From NCBI GenBank assembly GCA_023425485.1, contig JAFACO010000059.1:1-6698 (forward strand): a stretch of 6,698 nucleotides of DNA. Direction: 5' to 3'. The notes under the pieces are model-generated. The model was not told the origin of the DNA, made no database searches, and was given only the letters and a program-made list of their open reading frames with translations. Each line of letters opens with the position of its first letter. Position 1 is the first letter of the stretch. This stretch comes from Bacillota bacterium. GTDB taxonomy: Bacteria > Bacillota > Clostridia > Lachnospirales > Lachnospiraceae. Shown here in pieces: positions 1 through 6,055 of the stretch. Position numbers and translations under genes: made by a program.

Positions 1-2608
1 CTACAACTCTGGATAGATGTTCTGCTGTGGAGGTATCATTTAAGGTTAGTCGGTAACGATTTTGTAAAGGCAGGTCCTCAAGTTCATAGGTTAAGGAAGT
101 CGTATTCGTCGTAAGCGCATATAACGATTCAAAATACTGACTGACCAAACTTACTTCCACTGAACTGTTATATATATTCTTGTATTGCTTGGTGCGTATG
201 GTTAAATTATAGGTGTTACTTCTGGTTAATCCATTAATCGTGACTTCTACCTTACTATTAATATCATCAAATTTATTAAGGATTGGTGCAGCACTGGTCA
301 AGGTTCCTTTGGAGGTGCTGAAATTACTTGCTATCGCCTCAGTATCCGGAGATTTAATATAGTATTTCCAGGTTACACTGTTAGCATCGGAAACCCAGGG
401 ATAGAAGAAAAATACCGGGGTCTGGTAAGGTGATCTGGCTGCTCTGGATCGAATTACAACCGTTGGATCTACGCATTCCGGGAAATATTCCGTAGTACCT
501 TGATCATCACCCTGTTTTAATTTTGCACGATAAGTGAATACATATCGGCTTCCTCGGCTCATGCTGCTCGCTTCATTCTGTCCGAACAAGAATACTGCTC
601 TGGGCACGGTATTTGTCTCAGGAACACTTACCTCCATCATTGCCAAAGGTGTATTATTCATATAGAACGATGCCGCTGTAGCTGCCGGCTGATAGTTTGC
701 TTCCTCATAAGCATAGTAAATAAAGCTTTGTACTAACCCAGCACTGTTATCAAAGTACGCTGCACTGATTTCATAACCAAATACAACATCGGCATCATAA
801 TTTTCATATTTATATAACTCACTGCCAGCTACATATTGGCTAATATTAGCAAGTGTGATAGGCGTAACAATTAAACCATTGTCCTTATCAATGGTACTTA
901 AATCAGGAAGTGTTGCCTGCTTTATAAAGGTTCTCACATTATTTGCAACAGTAAATTCATTGCCATATCTGGTATAATCTCTAACTGCACTAACTTCCAC
1001 GGTATACTTTGTAGAGGTGATTGCTGCAGCACTGATATTAAAATCCTTCTCTGTTAACAGAAGTGTATTATTTCCATACACCTTACTCATCAGCGTACTG
1101 TTGTAATTCTCACCTTCTGCACCCTCAAGGGTATAGGTAGCCACAGGAGCCGTATTATTCACGGCTGTTTCATCACCATTGTAAAGATTAATCTCAATAT
1201 ATTCGATGGTGCTTGCCTCATACAAACTAGATACCGCCGGTATCGCATCAGCTAAATTAATGCGGAAGGAAATAGGGCTCGTTAAGTTAGTGTCCTGTGA
1301 AAAATTCGCTGTAAATCCCTCCGGCGTATCCGTTTTTACAACAACACTGCCAACAAGACTTCGCTTCCTTGCACCTACACCATCATTTAAATCAACGGTA
1401 CCATATGCACTTATAATGTAATTGTCTTTTGCCAGTAAATTACCTTCTGTGAATGGAATGGTATACTGTATCTGTTTTTGATCCAATAAATGATAATCTG
1501 GTAGCTCTGTCAATTGATAGGTATCCGTATCCCCCTTGGAATTCTTGTATTCAATGATGAGTGGATTTTGCTCATTCACCGTCAGGATTGCACCGTTGGT
1601 ATTAATACATAGCGTACCTGTAATTTTATCGTGATGGGTTTGAACTTCATCCTTTAGGAAAAGCACTATTGGGAAGTTGTCCCCCGTGAGATTAAACATC
1701 TCTGAATAGGTACTGGAGTACTCAACAACTTTCTCGTTATCATAACACTCCGCCACAATACGCATTCTATAGTTATAGCCGTGCTTAATCTCTACATCAT
1801 CCACATAACAGGGAATCATATCATTGGTTGTATTATATAACCGCTTTGCCAATCTTTCGGTTCCATCATAGCCTACTTCATAGATTTCATGACGGAATTT
1901 TGTAATGGAGCCATCCAAATCCTCTACACTATCCAGTTTAAACTCAAAGGATGCATTTCGTTTATTCACAACCACTACCGGAGCACCTAAAACCGGAGAT
2001 TTCTTTAAGGTCCAATATGCTTCGTCTTTCATCTGTGGAGGTGATACCAAATTGGTGTCATAGTTTAGTTCAATATTAACTACCTTGACTTTATATAAGG
2101 TATTTGAATCCAAGTTCTCAAATACAATTATTTCTCCCGTATCCTCTCCTGCCAAAACCATATGAATTTCAGTTGTACGAATTGCATTACCCGCCGAGTC
2201 CGTTAACTGTAAATCAGCACTTACAATGTTCGTATAGTCCTTTGCAGATACTTTGATTGCAAGGGAATTTGCAGTTGCATAACTCTTTTCCACAAGAATA
2301 CCTAACGCATCTGTTACAAACAATTTATTTACAAAGAAGCGATTAAAACTTACGTTATCAACAATATAATCTGCGGATAAAACCAATCGATATTCACTAT
2401 CTGGCTTTAATCCATTATAAGTAATGGTAAAGTCACGATTACTGGAATCCACTTTTTCCATATAAACTTGTTTACCTGTACTATTCTCAACTATCTGTAC
2501 TGTAAATTCTTTGGTAGTATCCAACCGATTCTCTTCGTCTACAACTTGAATGGATGCTGTAACACTGTTCGTCTTTACATCTAATTCTTTTACATCGAAT
2601 TTAGGTAA
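1..2608 (-). other. Array of about eight Fn3-like beta modules within the large protein
   Basis: After the collagen segment the protein shows a recurring hydrophobic pattern of alternating strands, each module closing with a tyrosine-centred motif like the F-strand of fibronectin type III domains. Examples, with approximate positions: GLKPDSEYRLVL (near 2400), LDSNTLYKVKV (near 2100), IKHGYNYRMRI (near 1775), LAKDNYIISAYG (near 1420), ITSTKYTVEVSAV (near 1000), SRGSRYVFTYRAK (near 540), LTRSNTYNLTIRT (near 212) and LPLQNRYRLTL (near 60). Most are 100-150 residues apart, and the modules have diverged strongly from each other. Fn3 is the best match by pattern, but other immunoglobulin-like folds (Big, cadherin-like) are possible. 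Such arrays usually act as spacers or binding surfaces outside the cell. Confidence 0.6.
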
Positions 2609-3811
2609 AAGGATTCCTTCTGTATCCTCTGAGCCACCGTTGCCAGGATTACCTGAAAGCTCATCCCCTGATTTGCCTGCTTCCCCCTTAGCACCATTGG
2701 CTCCTGCCGCACCATTGGCTCCTGCTGTTCCATTTAATCCATTTAGTCCGTTTACGCCTGTGGTACCTGTTGCTCCTGGCTCTCCCGGGTCACCGATAGT
2801 ACCATTCGCTCCGATAAGACCATCGTCACCATCTTCTCCCTCCTCCCCTGATTCACCAGCTTTACCAACTTCACCTTTCTCACCCTCGGATCCTTCCTCA
2901 CCATCTTCTCCGACTTCTCCGTCTTCTCCGTTGAGGCCAACCATTCCATCCGTGCCATCTATTGTCTGAATATCAAATTTAGGAATTTTTACTGCTTCTG
3001 CTTGTATCTCTGCCTGTTTCTCTGCCTGTACCTCTGCTTGTACTTCCTCTTTCTTCTCCGCTGGAACAATATTAATATTATCGTCTGAACCTATCACCAT
3101 CTGTTCCAGGGAAAGTTTTACTATACTATCGGTAACTACCGTTTTATTAGATAAGTTTAAGCATACTCCATTATCCAGTGTTGCAATGCAGTTAGCAGAT
3201 GCTGTCTGCCAAGTTCCCTCTTTGCTTACAATTCTAATAATTCCAGTATCATAATACGCTAATTCTACATAGTCTTGAAACGTGCGTTCATTACTATCGG
3301 AGAACTCCAGCTTAATATTTTTAGAAACCAATAAGTATTTATTTCCATCTATTTTCCATACAAAGTCATCAAAGCTCATGGAATTGCCGCTATTATCCAG
3401 CATGAATTCATTTCCGTTGCTTTCCATTATTGATTCTGTTGATAGACCATAATAATTTGTAATTGCATCATTAAGATTATTTAAATCCATCATAACTCCC
3501 TGTGTTAAGGAGCTAATGGAACCATCGTTGTAATGTACAAAAGAATTATTATCCACTACTATCTTATTCTTGTTCTGATCCTCGAAGACAATTTTACCCG
3601 GGTAAACTTTCTTATACTTTGTCCCCTCTTCAAAATATATCTGTGTATTAATATCATCGGAATACGTGGAATCCGGTGACAACAAAATATATCCTGAATT
3701 ATTAAACACCTCATAGTTATTAGAATCCCTGTAAATGCCATAAGCAATTACACCAATTATGGCAACCAACGAAATAAAAAAGCATAATAGCAAACCCCTT
3801 AGCTTCAGCAC
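1..3811 (-). CDS. Large signal-anchored surface protein with collagen-like Gly-X-Y segment and Fn3-like modules (partial, C-terminus outside window)
   Basis: Reading the minus strand from GTG at 3811 gives at least 1270 codons without a stop, and the frame continues past position 1. An in-frame TAG at 3815-3817 lies just upstream, so GTG is the first usable start. A GGAGGGG ribosome binding site sits 9 bases before it. Layout by residue: 1-27 short basic N-terminus (MLKLRG) and one hydrophobic helix with no obvious cleavage site, so probably an uncleaved anchor with the rest outside; 30-245 a beta-rich domain of no family I recognise; 257-272 four (V/K/I)QAE tetrads; 286-384 thirty-three perfect Gly-X-Y triplets; about 400 onward repeated beta modules with the Fn3-like ending 'L-x-x-x-x-x-Y-x-(V/L/I)-x-(V/L/I)', for example GLKPDSEYRLVLSADY. 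I infer a cell-surface structural, adhesive or matrix protein. No enzymatic motif is visible. A C-terminal wall or membrane anchor, if any, would lie outside the window. Confidence 0.9.
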   Translation of the reverse strand, partial: MLKLRGLLLCFFISLVAIIGVIAYGIYRDSNNYEVFNNSGYILLSPDSTYSDDINTQIYFEEGTKYKKVYPGKIVFEDQNKNKIVVDNNSFVHYNDGSISSLTQGVMMDLNNLNDAITNYYGLSTESIMESNGNEFMLDNSGNSMSFDDFVWKIDGNKYLLVSKNIKLEFSDSNERTFQDYVELAYYDTGIIRIVSKEGTWQTASANCIATLDNGVCLNLSNKTVVTDSIVKLSLEQMVIGSDDNINIVPAEKKEEVQAEVQAEKQAEIQAEAVKIPKFDIQTIDGTDGMVGLNGEDGEVGEDGEEGSEGEKGEVGKAGESGEEGEDGDDGLIGANGTIGDPGEPGATGTTGVNGLNGLNGTAGANGAAGANGAKGEAGKSGDELSGNPGNGGSEDTEGILLPKFDVKELDVKTNSVTASIQVVDEENRLDTTKEFTVQIVENSTGKQVYMEKVDSSNRDFTITYNGLKPDSEYRLVLSADYIVDNVSFNRFFVNKLFVTDALGILVEKSYATANSLAIKVSAKDYTNIVSADLQLTDSAGNAIRTTEIHMVLAGEDTGEIIVFENLDSNTLYKVKVVNIELNYDTNLVSPPQMKDEAYWTLKKSPVLGAPVVVVNKRNASFEFKLDSVEDLDGSITKFRHEIYEVGYDGTERLAKRLYNTTNDMIPCYVDDVEIKHGYNYRMRIVAECYDNEKVVEYSSTYSEMFNLTGDNFPIVLFLKDEVQTHHDKITGTLCINTNGAILTVNEQNPLIIEYKNSKGDTDTYQLTELPDYHLLDQKQIQYTIPFTEGNLLAKDNYIISAYGTVDLNDGVGARKRSLVGSVVVKTDTPEGFTANFSQDTNLTSPISFRINLADAIPAVSSLYEASTIEYIEINLYNGDETAVNNTAPVATYTLEGAEGENYNSTLMSKVYGNNTLLLTEKDFNISAAAITSTKYTVEVSAVRDYTRYGNEFTVANNVRTFIKQATLPDLSTIDKDNGLIVTPITLANISQYVAGSELYKYENYDADVVFGYEISAAYFDNSAGLVQSFIYYAYEEANYQPAATAASFYMNNTPLAMMEVSVPETNTVPRAVFLFGQNEASSMSRGSRYVFTYRAKLKQGDDQGTTEYFPECVDPTVVIRSRAARSPYQTPVFFFYPWVSDANSVTWKYYIKSPDTEAIASNFSTSKGTLTSAAPILNKFDDINSKVEVTINGLTRSNTYNLTIRTKQYKNIYNSSVEVSLVSQYFESLYALTTNTTSLTYELEDLPLQNRYRLTLNDTSTAEHLSRVV
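2660..2956 (-). repeat. Collagen-like segment, 33 consecutive Gly-X-Y triplets
   Basis: Residues 286-384 of the large minus-strand protein have Gly at every third position without a break, from GTD through GKS and GDE. The first half (to about residue 330) is highly acidic, with triplets such as GED, GEV, GEE, GDD and only a few Lys. The second half is nearly neutral and rich in Ala, Asn and Thr (GAN, GLN, GTA, GAA), with a last GAK-GEA-GKS-GDE block. Only two prolines occur, in GDP and GEP. Bacterial collagen-like proteins are known to form triple helices without hydroxyproline, so this is probably a trimerising rod of about 100 residues. Its glycine codons create proline/serine-rich reading frames on the opposite strand, which are not genes. 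Confidence 0.93.
2996..3043 (-). repeat. Four tandem imperfect 12-bp repeats encoding (V/K/I)QAE
   Basis: Residues 257-272 of the large minus-strand protein read VQAE, VQAE, KQAE, IQAE, from four adjacent 12-base units. The unit is Ala/Glu/Gln-rich and likely helical. It sits between the N-terminal beta-rich domain and the collagen-like rod, so it may act as a linker or a short trimerisation stalk. The repeat number could vary between strains through slippage; that is inference. Confidence 0.8.
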
Positions 3812-3820
3812 GACCTATGT

Positions 3821-3827
3821 CCCCTCC
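3821..3827 (-). promoter_or_regulatory. Ribosome binding site of the large surface-protein gene
   Basis: The minus strand reads GGAGGGG here, 9 bases before GTG at 3811. It decides the start: the nearest upstream in-frame codon that could matter is a TAG at 3815-3817, and no ATG is suitably placed in this frame. Confidence 0.8.
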
Positions 3828-3880
3828 AAAATAATTCATAATATAATAGAATATTTTTTCTAGTACAAAATTACTATTTT

Positions 3881-3909
3881 ATTCTAAATTCTTTTCTATA
3901 ATCTGTCAA
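3881..3909 (-). promoter_or_regulatory. Sigma-A-type promoter of the large surface-protein gene
   Basis: On the minus strand TTGACA (3909-3904, perfect -35) is followed after exactly 17 bases by TAGAAT (3886-3881, five of six matches to the -10). Transcription should begin near 3874, giving a leader of about 60 bases before the GTG start. This is the best promoter match in the window. Confidence 0.75.
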
Positions 3910-3915
3910 CAGATT
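3900..3915. promoter_or_regulatory. Perfect inverted repeat over the -35 box, candidate operator
   Basis: AATCTGT-CA-ACAGATT is a perfect palindrome with 7-base arms and a 2-base centre. It covers the whole -35 hexamer (3904-3909) of the minus-strand promoter. A dimeric regulator bound here would block RNA polymerase. No regulator gene lies in the window, so its identity is unknown. Short palindromes also arise by chance in AT-rich DNA. Confidence 0.45.
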
Positions 3916-4042
3916 GGTATATTATTTGCCAAAGTTTGATAAATTTTTATTATACTTTACATTTGTTTCTAAGGTTTATTTACTTTTTTGAATAATAATA
4001 CATTTAGTTTCCATAATTAGAATATTACGTATGCAATTGCTT

Positions 4043-4081
4043 ATAAAGTGAAGTAACCACTTATTTGTCCCGTCATATAAT
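4043..4081 (+). promoter_or_regulatory. Probable promoter of the ABC transporter operon with adjacent inverted repeat
   Basis: A perfect -10 hexamer TATAAT lies at 4076-4081, 28 bases before the ATPase start. No good -35 box is seen at 16-19 bases upstream; the region reads AAGTAACC. That spot instead carries an imperfect inverted repeat, ATAAAGTG (4043-4050) and CACTTAT (4058-4064), with one unpaired A. The weak -35 plus palindrome suggests activator-dependent or otherwise controlled expression, which is inference. No riboswitch such as TPP was recognised in this leader. Confidence 0.4.
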
Positions 4082-4098
4082 ACTGTATAAGTAATTTT

Positions 4099-4103
4099 GG
4101 AGG
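4099..4103 (+). promoter_or_regulatory. Ribosome binding site of the ABC ATPase gene
   Basis: GGAGG lies 6 bases before the ATG at 4110, near-ideal spacing, and fixes that start. Confidence 0.85.
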
Positions 4104-4109
4104 AAAACT

Positions 4110-4895
4110 ATGGGCGAATTACTTCAAATTGAACACCTAAGTTATACCTATCATAGCCTTGAAGGGGAAACACCGGCACTCATCGATGTTTCTTTTCATG
4201 TTAAGGATGGTGAATTCGTTGCAATTGTTGGACCAAGCGGTTGCGGCAAATCCACTCTCCTTTCTTTGATTGCCGGATTACTCTCTCCCAGTAGTGGTTC
4301 CATATATATCAATGGAAAGGATATCAAGTCCTCCGGAAAAAATATTGGATATATGCTGCAAAAGGATCATCTACTGGAATGGAGAAATACGACAAGTAAT
4401 GTTACCCTTGGCTTGGAGATACAACATAAATTACAAGATGACAGTTATGTTCAGATAAATGAATTATTAAAAACCTATGGTCTTATTACCTTTAAGAACT
4501 CATACCCTTCCGAGTTATCCGGTGGTATGAGACAAAGAGCCGCCCTCATTCGTACCCTGCTTCTGGAACCAGATATCTTACTTCTTGACGAACCATTTTC
4601 CGCCCTGGACTATCAAACTCGCCTTGAGGTAGCGGACGATATCTGGGGAATACTTCGCAAGGAGAAAAAAAGTGCCATATTGATAACCCATGATATATCA
4701 GAGGCCATCAGCATGGCAGATCGTGTTATTGTGCTCTCTTCCCGTCCCGCTACAATAAAGCATATATTCGATATCCATCTTTCCATAGAAAACCGTACTC
4801 CCCTCTCCGCCAGAAGTGCACCCGAATTCAAAGAGTATTTTAATTTAATATGGAAGGAGCTTACGCATCATGAGCAGGCAAAGCAAACGAACTAA
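4110..4895 (+). CDS. ABC importer ATP-binding protein, SsuB/TauB/ThiZ-like (nitrate/sulfonate/taurine group)
   Basis: A complete 261-residue ATPase that powers import through the permease encoded next to it, acting on the cytoplasmic face of the membrane. Visible motifs: Walker A GPSGCGKST (41-49); Q-loop in YMLQKDHLLEW (81-91), whose 'LL-x-W' is typical of this importer group; ABC signature LSGGMRQR (136-143); Walker B ILLLDEP (156-162) with catalytic Glu161; D-loop SALD (164-167); H-loop His194 in LITHD. All key residues are present, so it should be active. Length is normal for the family (about 250-265). The last 26 bases overlap the permease gene, so the two are surely co-translated. The substrate cannot be read from the ATPase: relatives carry aliphatic sulfonates, taurine, nitrate or thiamine precursors. 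Confidence 0.95.
   Translation: MGELLQIEHLSYTYHSLEGETPALIDVSFHVKDGEFVAIVGPSGCGKSTLLSLIAGLLSPSSGSIYINGKDIKSSGKNIGYMLQKDHLLEWRNTTSNVTLGLEIQHKLQDDSYVQINELLKTYGLITFKNSYPSELSGGMRQRAALIRTLLLEPDILLLDEPFSALDYQTRLEVADDIWGILRKEKKSAILITHDISEAISMADRVIVLSSRPATIKHIFDIHLSIENRTPLSARSAPEFKEYFNLIWKELTHHEQAKQTN
4854..4859 (+). promoter_or_regulatory. Ribosome binding site of the permease gene, inside the ATPase gene
   Basis: AAGGAG lies 10 bases before ATG 4870 and within the ATPase coding region. It supports this start over the later in-frame ATG at 4912, which lacks such a site. The arrangement implies translational coupling. Confidence 0.7.
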
Positions 4896-5694
4896 AGGTC
4901 TTGTCCACGAGATGTCCGCTGCGCAAGAGGCATATGTAAGAAAACATCTCATACAACGTCGCTGGGTTCGTTTTTATCAAATTCTTATCTTGGTAAGCTT
5001 TGTAGCCACCTGGGAAATCACTGCCAGACTTGGAATATTGAATTCTTTTGTATTTTCCAGTCCTTCCCGCGTAGGCAATGCTATTATTGCTATGGCTTCA
5101 AATGGTCAGCTCTTTTATCACGTCGGTATCACTCTTCTTGAGACGTTAATCAGTTTTGCTCTGGTAAATATATTAGGTATCTTGGTTGCCATCCTTCTAT
5201 GGTGGAATGAAAATGTCTCCAAGGTATTAGAGCCCTATCTGATTGTACTAAACAGCCTTCCTAAGTCAGCACTTGCACCCGTCTTTATTGTGTGGCTTGG
5301 TAATAACATGAAGACAATTATAGTTGCAGCCGTCTCTGTGGCAGTATTCGGTACCGTGATAAACCTCTATTCCAATTTCAAAATGGTAGAGCAAGATAAG
5401 ATAAAATTGATTTATACCCTTGGCGGCAATAAACGTGATGTTCTATTTAAAGTTGTACTTCCTTCCAATCTTTTACCCATCATCAGTCTCATGAAAGTGA
5501 ATATCGGGCTTTCTCTTGTGGGTGTAATTATTGGAGAATTTTTGGCTGCGAAAGCAGGGCTAGGTTATCTCATTATCTATGGCAGTCAGGTGTTTAAACT
5601 TGACTGGGTGGTTATGTCTATTGTTATACTATGCGTGGTTGCAACCGGACTATACAAACTTCTAACCTATTTCGAGAAAAAGTTCTCAAGATAA
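4870..5694 (+). CDS. ABC importer permease, SsuC/TauC/ThiX-like (BPD_transp_1 family)
   Basis: A 274-residue integral membrane subunit that forms the translocation channel, probably as a homodimer. After a basic, polar N-terminus of about 35 residues, hydrophobic helices can be seen near residues 36-56, 89-110, 121-141, 147-167, 203-223 and 245-266. The family's cytoplasmic coupling (EAA) loop lies around 174-198, with the conserved pattern 'L-G-G-x-x-x-x-x-x-x-x-V-x-LP' (LGGNKRD ... KVVLP); it docks on the ATPase. NSLPKSALAP (128-137) is also typical of this permease group. The start overlaps the ATPase gene by 26 bases. No substrate-binding protein gene follows; the next gene is degV-like after a 361-base gap. 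The substrate is therefore unknown. Confidence 0.94.
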   Translation: MSRQSKRTKGLVHEMSAAQEAYVRKHLIQRRWVRFYQILILVSFVATWEITARLGILNSFVFSSPSRVGNAIIAMASNGQLFYHVGITLLETLISFALVNILGILVAILLWWNENVSKVLEPYLIVLNSLPKSALAPVFIVWLGNNMKTIIVAAVSVAVFGTVINLYSNFKMVEQDKIKLIYTLGGNKRDVLFKVVLPSNLLPIISLMKVNIGLSLVGVIIGEFLAAKAGLGYLIIYGSQVFKLDWVVMSIVILCVVATGLYKLLTYFEKKFSR

Positions 5695-5720
5695 CCCCTT
5701 GCCTAATTGGCTTCATCATA

Positions 5721-5785
5721 GGCTGCTCCCGTTTTCGGAGTGGCCGTACATAGCTGCATTATAGCTCCATTATATATATTTTTTT
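5721..5785 (+). terminator. Possible terminator after the ABC transporter operon
   Basis: GGCTGCTCC (5721-5729) can pair with GGAGTGGCC (5737-5745) to make a 9-bp stem with two G-U pairs. A run of seven T's follows at 5779-5785. The stem and T-run are about 33 bases apart, so this is not a textbook intrinsic terminator. A weaker AGCT/AGCT pairing (5752-5766) lies closer to the T-run. An additional GCCTA/TAGGC pairing (5701-5705 with 5719-5723) would compete with the main stem. Confidence 0.4.
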
Positions 5786-5993
5786 ACTCCAGTTACTTTC
5801 TTAACACCTGCACACCCTAATCCTAGCTTTTTTCTATTTTATCTAATTATTAATAAGTCTAATGTTCTTTATCCTTCATTTCTTTACTATCGCTTTCTGC
5901 ACATAAATCCTTCAAAAATTATATTTAAAAGTATTTATCTTGAATAATTATAAATTTTTTATAAACAAAGAATAAATAAAATCTAATCGTCTA
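5786..5993. other. AT-rich noncoding stretch within the 361-base gap between permease and degV-like gene
   Basis: No convincing gene is seen on either strand; the only frames are under 20 codons. The right part contains an AT palindrome, TTATAAA-TTT-TTTATAA (5948-5964), and A/T tracts directly upstream of the degV-like promoter that could act as an UP-element or bent DNA. Apart from this I see nothing. Confidence 0.6.
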
Positions 5994-6022
5994 TTGTAAA
6001 AAGACAACTCCTCTAGTAAAAT
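5994..6022 (+). promoter_or_regulatory. Sigma-A-type promoter of the degV-like gene
   Basis: TTGTAA (5994-5999, four of six -35 matches) is followed after 17 bases by TAAAAT (6017-6022, five of six -10 matches). Transcription would start near 6029, leaving a leader of roughly 26 bases that contains the ribosome binding site. This supports independent expression of degV from the upstream transporter operon. Confidence 0.55.
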
Positions 6023-6040
6023 AGTAATAATAAAAGATCT

Positions 6041-6046
6041 GGGAGG
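6041..6046 (+). promoter_or_regulatory. Ribosome binding site of the degV-like gene
   Basis: GGGAGG lies 9 bases before ATG 6056. Another ATG at 6051 is only 4 bases away and gives just Met-Arg-stop, so 6056 is the real start. Confidence 0.8.
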
Positions 6047-6055
6047 AAATATGAG

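Noticed and set aside
1206..1421. Plus-strand 71-codon frame
   Set aside because: It is antisense to the Fn3-like region, with no ribosome binding site or promoter.
2752..2958. Minus-strand 68-codon frame across the collagen-like segment
   Set aside because: It is a shifted frame of the Gly-X-Y coding region, rich in Lys/Arg/Glu only because of that repeat. The overlapping frame is open for over 1200 codons and has the coherent protein pattern.
2550..2969. Plus-strand 139-codon frame rich in Pro and Ser
   Set aside because: It is the antisense image of the glycine triplets in the collagen-like segment (GGN read backwards gives NCC). It has no ribosome binding site and lies fully inside the long minus-strand gene.
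2660..3043. Repeats considered as a CRISPR array
   Set aside because: They are in-frame coding repeats of 9 and 12 bases without spacers of regular size.
3559..3747. Minus-strand 62-codon frame near the start of the large gene
   Set aside because: It overlaps the N-terminal coding region of the large protein in another frame, lacks a ribosome binding site and has no recognisable protein features.
3812..4109. Possible riboswitch (for example TPP) upstream of the ABC operon
   Set aside because: The leader from the likely promoter to the ATG is only about 20 bases, and no conserved riboswitch core was recognised in the intergenic region.
4270..4458. Plus-strand 62-codon frame inside the ATPase gene
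   Set aside because: It is an alternative frame of a well-conserved ATPase gene.
4613..4831. Minus-strand 72-codon frame opposite the ATPase gene
   Set aside because: It is antisense to conserved ATPase motifs, with no initiation signals.
5823..5905. Short minus-strand frame of about 18 codons (TTG start, ending at a TAG) in the AT-rich gap
   Set aside because: It is too short, needs a non-ATG start, and lacks a convincing ribosome binding site or promoter.
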